Shown piece by piece: positions 8,689-16,996 of a DNA stretch of 43,649 nucleotides. The stretch's first letter is position 1, and each line of letters opens with the position of its first letter. This stretch comes from an uncultured Alphaproteobacteria bacterium. Lineage in GTDB: Bacteria > Pseudomonadota > Alphaproteobacteria > CAAHEQ01 > UBA3637. The stretch lies in NCBI GenBank assembly GCA_949286465.1, contig CASECI010000016.1:1-43649 (forward strand), written 5' to 3'. A model generated the notes under the pieces. It was given only the letters and a program-made list of their open reading frames with translations, was not told the origin of the DNA and ran no database searches. The translations under genes were made by a program, and so were the position numbers.

Positions 8689-9277
8689 TCAATGCCTCAC
8701 TTTTAGTCGCTGAGACAATCCAAGTGTTTTTATTTGCTTTTTGAAAAGTCCATATATCATGCACTTTACCTATAAAAATAGGATCTCCTTCCAAAACTTG
8801 ACCCATTTTATCTCGTAAAGCATTAATTTGTTCCGTAACAAAATCCACTGTCACACTCATTGGATTTTTTTCATCAGATTGTTTCACTATCTTACAAGAA
8901 ACAAAAGAAATTAAAGAAAATTCCATCTTTTGTTCTTTTTCTTTTCTCTCTTGAATAGCCTTTTCAAAAATCTCATATACTTGAGGCGTCAGAAATGTTT
9001 TTAACGTATCTGTTCTTTCTTGCGCAAAAGCATCTACAACAGCATTAAATGCCATTTTAGCCCCCACAAGAAAATCATTTTGATTAAAACCTTGAGGTTC
9101 TTTTTTTTCTGACTTTTCTGCTTTTTTTTCTGATATCAAAGTCATTTCAAGGATATCTCCAGTTTTATTTGATACAAACCTTATTTTTTCACCTTTAGGT
9201 TCTTGCCCAAGAACTGAAATAAGTTTTGAAACAACCAAAAAAACAACTATCGTTAATAATATCCATCCTAACTGCAT
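8681..9277 (-). CDS. Tim44/TimA-family inner-membrane protein
   Basis: This 198-residue protein has one N-terminal membrane helix (about residues 3-23), a short charged linker (EKKAEKSEKKEPQG), and a Tim44-like domain containing FLVGAKMAFNAVVDAFAQ and a C-terminal VHDIWTFQK segment. Mitochondrial Tim44 tethers Hsp70 to the import channel. The bacterial homologues are membrane-associated, with a role in membrane or lipid processes that is not settled. It is the first gene of the minus-strand run and diverges from secB, a typical alphaproteobacterial neighbourhood. Confidence 0.9.
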   Translation of the reverse strand: MQLGWILLTIVVFLVVSKLISVLGQEPKGEKIRFVSNKTGDILEMTLISEKKAEKSEKKEPQGFNQNDFLVGAKMAFNAVVDAFAQERTDTLKTFLTPQVYEIFEKAIQERKEKEQKMEFSLISFVSCKIVKQSDEKNPMSVTVDFVTEQINALRDKMGQVLEGDPIFIGKVHDIWTFQKANKNTWIVSATKSEALND

Positions 9278-9415
9278 TTTACTTCCTTTTTTGTTTTTAA
9301 AATATCAACTATTTTTACAAAAGTATAGATTTTTTTATGAATAATCTTTTTTTTTCACTCTAAATAAGCTATATATGTGAAGAAATAGATAAAAATCAAT
9401 ATAAAGGACTAACAA

Positions 9416-9874
9416 ATGACAGAACAACAAAATACTCCAAATATTCAGGTAAATGCGCAATACATCAAAGATTTTTCTTTTGAAGCACCTAAAATGCCAT
9501 TTATTTTGTCTCAATTAACTGAAGCTCCAAATATTAACATTAATATTGATGTAAATGCCTCTGTTGTTAACAAAGAACAAAATTTATATACCGTAGATTT
9601 AATCGTAAAGGCTCAAGCAAAGGCAAAAGAAGAAATTGCTTTTATTTGTGAATTAACTTATGGAGCATTAGTGACTTTAAATATACCTGAAGAACATGTA
9701 AAGCCTATTTTATTAGTTGAAGTTCCTCATCTATTATTCCCATTTGTTCGTTCTTTAATTGCAAACACAACAAGAGAATCTGGACTTCCTCCATTATCTT
9801 TAAATCCGATTGATTTCTCTGCTCTGTATAGAGAGCGTATTCTAGCTGAAACAAACAAAGAAAAAGCTAACTAA
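9416..9874 (+). CDS. secB: Protein-export chaperone SecB
   Basis: This 152-residue SecB holds preproteins unfolded and passes them to SecA. It shows the expected YIKDFSFEAP near the N-terminus and LVEVPHLLFPFVRSLIA in the C-terminal half. It diverges from the Tim44-like gene across a 138-base AT-rich spacer and is monocistronic, followed by a strong terminator. It would serve the many exported proteins of this window, including the autotransporter. Confidence 0.97.
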   Translation: MTEQQNTPNIQVNAQYIKDFSFEAPKMPFILSQLTEAPNININIDVNASVVNKEQNLYTVDLIVKAQAKAKEEIAFICELTYGALVTLNIPEEHVKPILLVEVPHLLFPFVRSLIANTTRESGLPPLSLNPIDFSALYRERILAETNKEKAN

Positions 9875-9875
9875 T

Positions 9876-9904
9876 AAAAAGCCGTTCTACATGAGCGGCT
9901 TTTT
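9876..9904. terminator. Bidirectional terminator between secB and ysxC
   Basis: A perfect 9-bp stem (AAAAAGCCG/CGGCTTTTT) with an 11-base loop has T-runs on both strands. It ends secB on the plus strand and the rpmH-ysxC operon on the minus strand. Confidence 0.88.
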
Positions 9905-9907
9905 CTA

Positions 9908-10549
9908 TTAGTCATTCAACATCGTCGCTATTTGTGCTTGAACTTCTTCAACGCCTATATTCTTCTGAGAGCTAGTCACTATTAACTCGGGATATGCTGC
10001 TGTATGTTTCTTCATAACCATTTCAACATTTCGTATGTTCTTAGCTAGCTCTGTCTTATTGACTTTATCGCTTTTGGTCATAACAACCTGAAAAACAACG
10101 GCTGCTTTATCTAGCATGGTCATGACTTCTTCATCCTTTTTAGTAACCCCATGACGCGAATCTACTAATAAAAAAACTCGGCGTAATGTCGGACGTCCTT
10201 TTAAATAGGTAAAAACTAGATTATTCCACTGGTTAACTTGCTTCTCTGGTGCTTTAGCATATCCATATCCTGGTAAGTCAACTAAATAAACCGTATCGTT
10301 TAAATTAAAAAAATTAATCTGCTGTGTTCTTCCTGGCGTTGCAGAAGAACGCGCTAAATCACGACGATGTGTTAAACTATTAATTAAACTTGATTTGCCA
10401 ACATTAGATCGCCCAGCAAAGGCAACTTCTACTTTATCATGAGCAGGCAACTGTTCTAAATAAGCACATCCAATTAAAAATGTACAATTTTTTGAAAACA
10501 ATAAACGACCAGCTTCAACCTGCACATCATGTAAAGCTTTATCTTGCAT
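9908..10549 (-). CDS. ysxC: Ribosome-biogenesis GTPase YsxC/EngB
   Basis: This 213-residue TrmE-Era-like GTPase is needed for 50S assembly. Its motifs are G1 GRSNVGKSS, G2 ATPGRTQQ, G3 DLPGYGYA, G4 TKSDK and G5 TSS. It is the last gene of the rpmH-rnpA-yidD-yidC-ysxC operon. Its ATG shares one base with the yidC stop (TAATG), indicating translational coupling. Confidence 0.97.
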   Translation of the reverse strand: MQDKALHDVQVEAGRLLFSKNCTFLIGCAYLEQLPAHDKVEVAFAGRSNVGKSSLINSLTHRRDLARSSATPGRTQQINFFNLNDTVYLVDLPGYGYAKAPEKQVNQWNNLVFTYLKGRPTLRRVFLLVDSRHGVTKKDEEVMTMLDKAAVVFQVVMTKSDKVNKTELAKNIRNVEMVMKKHTAAYPELIVTSSQKNIGVEEVQAQIATMLND

Positions 10550-12225
10550 TAATCTACTCCGTATTTATGCATAACATAACGTTGTTGTATAATCGATAAC
10601 ACATTACTCCATGTCCAATAAATAACAAGGCCCGAAGCAAATTGACCCAACATAAACGTAAATATAACTGGCATCCAACGTAATACCATCGCCTGATTTT
10701 TGTCTGAAACTTGAGGACTCATTTTTTGTTGAAGATACATTGTTATACCCATTAAAACTGGCCAAACACCTATATTTAAGAACGAAGGAACATCCCAAGG
10801 GATAAGACCAAATAAAGTAAATATAGAGGTTGGATCCGGAGCCGACAAATCCTGTATCCATCCAAAGAATGGAGCTTGACGCATCTCTATAGAAACAGAT
10901 AGTACCTTATAAAGTGAAAAGAAAATCGGAATTTGAATAAATAGCGGTAAGCAACCTGATGCTGGATTAACTTTTTCCTTACGATATAAGAGCATCATTT
11001 CTTGGTTTAAACGCATTCTATCGTCTTTATAACGTTCTTGTAATTCTTTTAATTTAGGCTGTAATTTACGCATTTTAGCCATACTTTCATAAGACTTACC
11101 AGCTATTGGTAATAATAACAACCTTAATAACGTTGCAAAAATTAAAATAGCAACACCCATATTTCCAACTAGGTGATTTAAATAACTGAGAATAATTAAA
11201 AAGGGTTTCGTCAAAAAATAAAACCAACCAAAATCAATTGCTAATTCAAACTTTTCAACTCCTAACTTCTCTTGATAATCTGCCAAAAGTTGTAATTCCT
11301 TAGGTCCCGAGAAAAAATGAACTGTACGAGAAATTGTTTGACCTGCAGGGATTGTGAAAGATGGACTAACAAAATATGCCGAATAAACATCCTTCCCTTG
11401 AACTTCTTGATAATTAAAAACACCTGAAACGTCTGATAAACTTTGTTCAAAAATCAAAGCGGAAAGCCAATATTTTTCTGTTAAACCTAACCAGCCTCCT
11501 TTTGTTATAAAACTTTCTTTTTTATCCTCTTTAATATCCTTAAGTTTAACTTCCTTTAAAGAGCCATCTAAAACACCAACAAATCCTTCATGAACTGTTG
11601 AAACTTGAACTGCTTGAGGATCAATGCGAACGATTGCTCCATCTGTTAAAAGTGTAATTGCTATATCTGATTTATTATTGACCTCATCCTGAATTGTAAA
11701 CATATACTCTTTATCAAGTTTAATAATTCTTCTAAACTCTATACCCTGTGTATTTTCCCAAGTTAAAGTCACAGGACTATCCGGTGTTAATTCTTGTTTA
11801 TCTGCGTGCCATATAGTTTCATCTGTCGGAACATCCAGTCCTTTCGTCAGACTCGTCATCCCAAAAGCAACATAATAAGAGTGAGTTAACAATGTAACGT
11901 CTGGACTATCTTTCTCTATATTTTCTCTAAATTGACGAAGCGTTAATTTATCAAAACGAGCTCCTTTTAAACGTATCTCTCCTGCTAATGTATTGCTTTT
12001 AATCATTATCACAGGAGAAGTATCATCTTCTTTAAAGACATTTACCTTATCATCTGTTTTTTCTGAAACAGGATTATATTGTTCTTTTACAATCTGCTCT
12101 TCTTTCGATTGCTCGCTCCTAATAAGAGGCTGTACTTCAGAGGGAAAAAACACCTCAAAACCAAACAAGACAACTAAAGATAATACGATAGCAATTGCTA
12201 CATTTTTTAAATCATTTTTATTCAT
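10549..12225 (-). CDS. yidC: Membrane protein insertase YidC
   Basis: YidC (558 residues) inserts membrane proteins alone or with SecYEG. The sequence has an N-terminal membrane helix (about residues 8-26), a large periplasmic beta domain typical of Gram-negative YidC, then the conserved five-helix core. The core includes LLLPIAGKSYESMAKMRKLQ and GCLPLFIQIPIFFSLYKVL. It follows yidD immediately (TAAATG) with AAGGAAG as ribosome site. Its position in the rpmH operon is the classic one. Confidence 0.98.
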   Translation of the reverse strand: MNKNDLKNVAIAIVLSLVVLFGFEVFFPSEVQPLIRSEQSKEEQIVKEQYNPVSEKTDDKVNVFKEDDTSPVIMIKSNTLAGEIRLKGARFDKLTLRQFRENIEKDSPDVTLLTHSYYVAFGMTSLTKGLDVPTDETIWHADKQELTPDSPVTLTWENTQGIEFRRIIKLDKEYMFTIQDEVNNKSDIAITLLTDGAIVRIDPQAVQVSTVHEGFVGVLDGSLKEVKLKDIKEDKKESFITKGGWLGLTEKYWLSALIFEQSLSDVSGVFNYQEVQGKDVYSAYFVSPSFTIPAGQTISRTVHFFSGPKELQLLADYQEKLGVEKFELAIDFGWFYFLTKPFLIILSYLNHLVGNMGVAILIFATLLRLLLLPIAGKSYESMAKMRKLQPKLKELQERYKDDRMRLNQEMMLLYRKEKVNPASGCLPLFIQIPIFFSLYKVLSVSIEMRQAPFFGWIQDLSAPDPTSIFTLFGLIPWDVPSFLNIGVWPVLMGITMYLQQKMSPQVSDKNQAMVLRWMPVIFTFMLGQFASGLVIYWTWSNVLSIIQQRYVMHKYGVD

Positions 12226-12471
12226 TTAATCTTCCTTACGTTTCATAAAAACATCCGGTACAGGATCATATCCACATCCTCCCCAAGGATGACATCTTAA
12301 AAGTCTTTTGCAGATTAACAGAATTCCCTTAAAAAATCCATGCTTTTGAATCGCTATTTTTGCATATTGTGAACATGTCGGCTGAAAACGGCAACACGGA
12401 ACTTTAAAAGGAGAAATAATAATCTGATAAAACGATATAATAAAAAGGCCTATAAAACTAAATATTTTCAT
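12226..12471 (-). CDS. yidD: Membrane protein insertion efficiency factor YidD
   Basis: This 81-residue protein has an N-terminal amphipathic/hydrophobic helix followed by the conserved cysteine-containing core [12 protein letters not shown] and [14 protein letters not shown]. YidD acts at the inner membrane and assists YidC-dependent insertion. It lies between rnpA and yidC as in most bacteria. Confidence 0.96.
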   Translation of the reverse strand: MKIFSFIGLFIISFYQIIISPFKVPCCRFQPTCSQYAKIAIQKHGFFKGILLICKRLLRCHPWGGCGYDPVPDVFMKRKED

Positions 12472-12481
12472 AAAGCCTCCT

Positions 12482-12835
12482 TTAAATAGATACTACTGCA
12501 TCTTTTAAATCTTGCACTAAATCTTTATGCGGACGAGTTAATGTTCGTGTACGACCTATAACTACATAGTCGCATCCACTTTGAGCTATTTCTGGTAAAT
12601 AAAGACGAACGACTTCTTTTAAACGCCTACGAATACGGTTGCGTTTCACAGCATTACCTATTTTCCGGCTTGTTGTGAAACCAACGCGTATTGAACTCTT
12701 ATATTGATTTTCTTCAGGCCGAACAAGAACTTGTAAAATCAAACCTTTTGTTACATATTTTCTGCCTTGTTCAGCAACGTTCACAAAGTCTTTGTGTTTT
12801 TTCAATCGTACAAGGGGTTGAATCATCGTCGACAC
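12482..12835 (-). CDS. rnpA: Ribonuclease P protein component
   Basis: This 117-residue basic protein helps RNase P RNA mature the 5' ends of tRNAs. It contains the signature RNR-type motif [17 protein letters not shown] and the N-terminal LKKHKDF element. Met4 is an alternative start. It lies between rpmH and yidD, the standard order. Confidence 0.95.
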   Translation of the reverse strand: MSTMIQPLVRLKKHKDFVNVAEQGRKYVTKGLILQVLVRPEENQYKSSIRVGFTTSRKIGNAVKRNRIRRRLKEVVRLYLPEIAQSGCDYVVIGRTRTLTRPHKDLVQDLKDAVVSI

Positions 12836-12851
12836 CCTTTAGTTTTGGTGC

Positions 12852-12986
12852 TTAAGCAGACAAAACTTTACGGCCTTTTTGACGGCGAGCATTTAATGCT
12901 TTACGACCGCCTACTGTTGCCATACGACTTCTAAAACCATGACGGCGAGAACGAACCAATTGTGAAGGTTGATATGTACGTTTCAT
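12852..12986 (-). CDS. rpmH: 50S ribosomal protein L34
   Basis: This 44-residue L34 begins [19 protein letters not shown] and ends in GRKVLSA, matching the family along its whole length. Stop TAA is at 12852-12854 and start ATG at 12984-12986. It is the first gene of the operon, behind a near-consensus promoter, and is about 17 bases upstream of rnpA. Confidence 0.97.
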   Translation of the reverse strand: MKRTYQPSQLVRSRRHGFRSRMATVGGRKALNARRQKGRKVLSA

Positions 12987-13028
12987 GGTCATAACTCCAA
13001 TTTTAAATTAATCCTATAAAGCGCGCCT

Positions 13029-13057
13029 TTTATAATGCACTTTTATCAAATTGTCAA
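13029..13057 (-). promoter_or_regulatory. rpmH operon promoter
   Basis: On the minus strand a perfect -35 TTGACA (13052-13057) is separated by 17 bases from -10 TATAAA (13029-13034), about 42 bases before the rpmH start. It drives rpmH-rnpA-yidD-yidC-ysxC. Confidence 0.8.
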
Positions 13058-13067
13058 CAACTTTTTA

Positions 13068-13748
13068 TTAAGCGTTCTGACGTTGGTTATATAAAGACAA
13101 AACTAAGGAAGGGGTACGATTATGATCTGCCTCTTGAACCATAGCCTGTATCCGAGCCTCTCTTTGTTGATATTGCTCCGGAGATAACATCGAAATCTTT
13201 CCCTTATCCTCCATATAAGCAAGCTTTATCATATCGTCTGCTAAACCAGCCATTAGCGCAATTTCAACTGGCATCAATGCAAGTTGTATTGTTTCTTTTT
13301 TTTGACGACGTTCTTCTCTGCGTTTGACTTCCTCAGGCGTTGCATCATTATAATAAGAAGCTCTATTCATCGCTCCGTAAGAAATATCTCTCGCAATTTT
13401 CAATTGCGTCATAACATAATGTGCATTGTCTAAAGCTGCTTGAGAATACATACCTGATTTCTTCATATCATTATAAACATCTACAGCGACTAAAAAGTCA
13501 TACATAACATCATCTCGATTCGATTGAAGCGTCTCTAACTCGACATCTGTTACAATACCATCCGCAAAAACACCATTAACAAGTGCATTTACTGATGATA
13601 CATCTCTTCTTGCATCATTTGAAACGCCTGCATACCTGCCGACGTTAGGAGCATTATCACTCAAATGAACTTGTTGTCTTTCTGCTATTCTTGATTGAAG
13701 TGTATGCTCTTGAAGCATTTGATTCTTTTTATCTAAAGTATCTACCAT
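13068..13748 (-). CDS. Orphan helical cytoplasmic protein
   Basis: This 226-residue protein is not recognised. It has no signal peptide. It is predicted to be mostly helical, with a Gln/Asn-rich first third, an acidic segment (GIVTDVELETLQ) and a basic RREERRQKK stretch in the middle. A moderately hydrophobic helix (LALMPVEIALMAGLADDMI) is too polar to be a sure membrane segment. It has its own sigma70-like promoter and a GGTAGGA ribosome site. Confidence 0.75.
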   Translation of the reverse strand: MVDTLDKKNQMLQEHTLQSRIAERQQVHLSDNAPNVGRYAGVSNDARRDVSSVNALVNGVFADGIVTDVELETLQSNRDDVMYDFLVAVDVYNDMKKSGMYSQAALDNAHYVMTQLKIARDISYGAMNRASYYNDATPEEVKRREERRQKKETIQLALMPVEIALMAGLADDMIKLAYMEDKGKISMLSPEQYQQREARIQAMVQEADHNRTPSLVLSLYNQRQNA

Positions 13749-13778
13749 ATTTTATCCTACCTTTCTTTATCTCTTATC

Positions 13779-13807
13779 AGTATAGGAAATTTGTTGACAA
13801 AAATCAA
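13779..13807 (-). promoter_or_regulatory. Promoter of the orphan gene at 13068-13748
   Basis: The -35 TTGATT (13802-13807), a 17-base spacer and the -10 TATACT (13779-13784) read on the minus strand, about 30 bases upstream of the start. A GTTGA/TCAAC inverted repeat overlaps the -35. Confidence 0.55.
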
Positions 13808-13814
13808 CCTCTTT

Positions 13815-14318
13815 CTAATTCTTCAAAATCTTTAACTTATCAAACGGATGATAAGTATCATCTTCTTCTTTTCCTTCTTCATAAGAAAAGACTAATCCTT
13901 TATTCTTTTTAGGAAATAAATCTAAAGATAGGGATAATTGTTGAATAATGTACTCCCCTATATCTAAATAATCGCTTTCTAAAGGCTCTATATCTTCTGC
14001 TTCCATATCCAAATCCAACTCAGTTTCTTGTCGAGATGACTTTTCGAATACTGTATTAAAGGAATTAATAATACTTTCTTCGAAAGGTTCTAAGGTAACA
14101 ACACACTGATAAGTCACCCTCGCCTCAAATGTCCCTCTGACCTTAATTCTTGTTTGACCTTTGACTTCAACATGAGCTGTTAAACTCTTTAAATCTACCA
14201 ATTTTAATCTATTCGCAATAGCTTTTAATTGTTCTGGCGTTGCTTTTAAATCAAATACTTTTCCTGTATCTGGGATATTTCTTATATCAATAACTTGAGG
14301 CATTTCTGATTTTATCAT
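13815..14318 (-). CDS. DUF177/YceD-family protein
   Basis: This 167-residue protein matches the alphaproteobacterial form of YceD (DUF177), with RGTFEARVTYQCVVTLEPFE in the centre and a conserved acidic DIGEYIIQQLSLSLD segment. YceD is linked to 23S rRNA and ribosome homeostasis, and the gene normally precedes rpmF-plsX. Here no rpmF or plsX follows, so the usual cluster is broken. It diverges from bamE across 57 bases, a common alphaproteobacterial pairing. Confidence 0.88.
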   Translation of the reverse strand: MIKSEMPQVIDIRNIPDTGKVFDLKATPEQLKAIANRLKLVDLKSLTAHVEVKGQTRIKVRGTFEARVTYQCVVTLEPFEESIINSFNTVFEKSSRQETELDLDMEAEDIEPLESDYLDIGEYIIQQLSLSLDLFPKKNKGLVFSYEEGKEEDDTYHPFDKLKILKN

Positions 14319-14375
14319 TGTTTTTTTGTTCCTTTTCTTCTATATATAAATTAAGTCATAACAAAGAAGGATAAA

Positions 14376-14813
14376 ATGAGCAAGATAACTTTCATCTTTT
14401 TTAGTATTTTTCTATTAGCCAGTTGTTCTCTCCCAACGAATCAAATTGGTGATATGCCTTCTGAAAAACGTATTTCCGCTATTAAATCGGGAAAACATAC
14501 AAAAGAAGATGTTTCCCGTTTAATTGGCAGTCCTGCTCATATTACTTTATTTCAAGAAGAATCTTGGATATATGTTGAATCTAAAGAACAGCAAAGAGCC
14601 TTTTTAGCTCCCAAAGAAACAAATCGTAAAGTCCTTGTTATAACTTTTGATGCAAATAATACTGTTTCTAAAATAAGTCAACTAGACATGAGTGATGCTA
14701 TCAATGTTCCTTATGATACTGACGTAACGAAATCTTATGGTAAAGATTTAAGCGTATGGGATGAGCTTATTGGTAATTTCGGCCGTTTCCCTGCCAAAAA
14801 TCAACAGCGATAA
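14376..14813 (+). CDS. bamE: Outer membrane assembly lipoprotein BamE (SmpA/OmlA)
   Basis: This 145-residue lipoprotein has the lipobox LLASC (lipidated Cys17) and the SmpA/OmlA fold signature: SGKHTKEDVSRLIGSP followed by EESWIYVES and VLVITFDANNTVSKI. BamE is the small lipoprotein of the BAM complex that folds outer-membrane barrels, which the autotransporter and DUF4105 proteins of this window would need. It is monocistronic and divergent from the DUF177 gene. Confidence 0.93.
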   Translation: MSKITFIFFSIFLLASCSLPTNQIGDMPSEKRISAIKSGKHTKEDVSRLIGSPAHITLFQEESWIYVESKEQQRAFLAPKETNRKVLVITFDANNTVSKISQLDMSDAINVPYDTDVTKSYGKDLSVWDELIGNFGRFPAKNQQR

Positions 14814-14814
14814 A

Positions 14815-15009
14815 TTATTTTAAGTTTAAAGGAATAACACGCCCAAACTGAGTTTGATATTTTTTATTCTTCCGAACTTCAGAAGCCTTAACTTGAACGA
14901 CATCTCCCGAAATCGTTGTATAACAAATTTCCTTAATTACTGGAGCTTTTTCAATATGATAAGAAAAACGACCTTTTTCTTTATCTATATTCCATTTTAA
15001 AATTTTCAT
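14815..15009 (-). CDS. Small conserved-looking hypothetical protein
   Basis: This 64-residue soluble protein starts MKILKWNIDKEKG. The ATG at 15007-15009 is chosen because a strong GGAGGAG site lies just upstream; a longer reading to 15090 has no such support. It is basic at the C-terminus (VRKNKKYQTQFGRVIPL) and contains a small beta-rich core (SYHIEKAPVIKEICYTTISG). Family not recognised. It ends one base after the bamE stop on the opposite strand. Confidence 0.7.
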   Translation of the reverse strand: MKILKWNIDKEKGRFSYHIEKAPVIKEICYTTISGDVVQVKASEVRKNKKYQTQFGRVIPLNLK

Positions 15010-15112
15010 TATCTCCTCCTCTTTATTATTTGTATCAATGTATGTCTTCATGTAAAAAATGTCAACACTCAAAAAGATAGACTTTTCCATTTTTTTTACT
15101 TAAAATACCTTT

Positions 15113-15835
15113 ATGACTGAATATACTATTGATGATTTTTTAGGTGGTCTAATTCATCTTAAACAAGAAAAAACTGGCTATCGCGCAACAAGTGATGCCG
15201 TTCTATTAGCTTCAGCTATACCAGCTTTACCGGGGCAAGAAATTTTAGATGTCGGTTGTGGAAATGGTGCTGCTTGTTTATCATTAGCTGCTAGAGTTCC
15301 TAATCTATCTTTAACAGGCATTGAAATTCAACATGACATGGGTGCTTTAGCTGTTGAAAATAGTCTTATCAATCAACAAGATTTTCATTTAATTGAAGCA
15401 GACATTCGTTCTTTTATCCCAGAACTTCATCAAAAAACATTCCATCATGTTATGACTAATCCGCCTTATTTTACAGAAGATCCCACACGTCAGACAATTC
15501 AACATGCAATTGCTCATAAAGAGCAATTCCCTCTTTCTGAATGGATTAACTTCTGTTTAAAACATCTTCGACCTAAAGGAACTTTTACAATTATTCATCG
15601 AGCAGAAAGACTTCCCGAAATATTAACTATTTTGGACAAGAAATTAGGTGGTATTATTGTTATTCCTTTTTGGCCGAAGAAAGGACAAAAACCCAAACGC
15701 ATTCTTATTCAAGGAACTTTGGGAACCAAAAAGCCTTTTACTTTACATCCTGGCTTTATTTTGCATAATCAAGATAATACCCGAACTCAAGAAATTGAAG
15801 ATATTATGAGACAAGGAAAAGCCTTACCTTTTTAA
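15113..15835 (+). CDS. tRNA1(Val) adenine-N6 methyltransferase TrmN6-like
   Basis: This 240-residue class I methyltransferase has the SAM-binding motif DVGCGNG (46-52) and the amino-methyltransferase motif NPPYF (116-120). It opens with a DDFLGGLIHLKQEKTGYR stretch typical of TrmN6/YfiC, which methylates A37 of tRNA-Val. The last 12 bases overlap, convergently, the metallophosphoesterase gene. Confidence 0.88.
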   Translation: MTEYTIDDFLGGLIHLKQEKTGYRATSDAVLLASAIPALPGQEILDVGCGNGAACLSLAARVPNLSLTGIEIQHDMGALAVENSLINQQDFHLIEADIRSFIPELHQKTFHHVMTNPPYFTEDPTRQTIQHAIAHKEQFPLSEWINFCLKHLRPKGTFTIIHRAERLPEILTILDKKLGGIIVIPFWPKKGQKPKRILIQGTLGTKKPFTLHPGFILHNQDNTRTQEIEDIMRQGKALPF

Positions 15836-16924
15836 AATTATCATTGTTATTTCCGAAGGTGTCATCAATCGGACAGGGAAACCTCCCCATAAGCCAGTTC
15901 CTGAACTTACATAAAGAATTGTGTCCTTAATAAAATAAAGCCCTTTAATAAACCCATCATTAAACCGACCGACCAGCTGATTGAAAGGCCAAAACATTTG
16001 ACCTCCATGTGTATGACCAGATAGTTGCAAATCAATTTTATTTCGAGAAAAATCAAGAACTTGATTTGGATAATGCGCCATTAAAATACGAGGAATATCT
16101 TCTTTAATATTTTTAAATGTAGCTTGAATATCTGGCTTTTCACCCAAAGAAGGAACACCCCCAACAGCAACAGATTGAGTCCCCTCTCTAAGGATAACAG
16201 ATTGATTACTCAACACTGGAATTCCTAAGCTTTCAAAAGCTTTTGTCCACTGTTTTGCTCCAAAATAATATTCATGATTTCCTAATACCATATAAACGCC
16301 CAGAGGAGCTTTTAATTGTTTTAACAGCTCTAATTGAGGCAACAATTCTTGAGGATATCCATCTATCGTATCCCCTGTAATAAGAATAACATCAGGATTT
16401 TGATTGTTTGTTCTATGAACAACGTCTTGCAACCACTCCTTGCTAAAGCCCGAACCGATATGTAAATCTGAAAGTTGAATAATCTTTAAAGGCTCAAAGT
16501 CTTCTGGCGCATTTTTCAAAGCAATTTGAATTTCCTTCACTTCTGGAACCTTAAAGGTATTCCATATACCATCGGCCGTAACAAAAATACTAAGGATAAA
16601 CAAAACACTCATTAAATGAGGAATTTCTATATGGAATAACAAGAGAATTAGACTAATGACAATACCAATCATCATAAGTAAAAAAAGTATAATAAGCCAA
16701 ATTTGTAAAAAACCTGTACTTATCATAAACCATGTTGGCAACCTATAGAATCCTTCTGTTCTAAAAAACATTGAGAAAATAACCATCTTTTGAGAGATTA
16801 ACAAAATCAACAGAGAAAATAAAAATTTAAACCCAATAGGAATTTGCAAAGGTATGACCAAAAAATGTATGACAACAAAAGCTATCATAAACATAACAAT
16901 ACTTGCACCAACAAAAAACATCAT
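15824..16924 (-). CDS. Membrane-anchored metallophosphoesterase
   Basis: The first half holds about four hydrophobic helices (within residues 1-115). The second half is a calcineurin-type phosphoesterase with all the metal motifs: LSDLHIG, GDTIDG, GNHEYY, MAHYPN and SGHTHGGQ. Length 366 fits the YkuE-like group, some members of which hydrolyse UDP-diacylglucosamine or other phospho-lipid substrates; the substrate here is not determined. The catalytic domain faces the side set by an even number of helices, probably the cytoplasm. Confidence 0.88.
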   Translation of the reverse strand: MMFFVGASIVMFMIAFVVIHFLVIPLQIPIGFKFLFSLLILLISQKMVIFSMFFRTEGFYRLPTWFMISTGFLQIWLIILFLLMMIGIVISLILLLFHIEIPHLMSVLFILSIFVTADGIWNTFKVPEVKEIQIALKNAPEDFEPLKIIQLSDLHIGSGFSKEWLQDVVHRTNNQNPDVILITGDTIDGYPQELLPQLELLKQLKAPLGVYMVLGNHEYYFGAKQWTKAFESLGIPVLSNQSVILREGTQSVAVGGVPSLGEKPDIQATFKNIKEDIPRILMAHYPNQVLDFSRNKIDLQLSGHTHGGQMFWPFNQLVGRFNDGFIKGLYFIKDTILYVSSGTGLWGGFPVRLMTPSEITMIILKR

Positions 16925-16996
16925 AATCTCCTTTTTCTTTTTATATAAAACACCCCTTTTATAAAAGCAAGAAAATCTTGTATAAATGCATGAAAT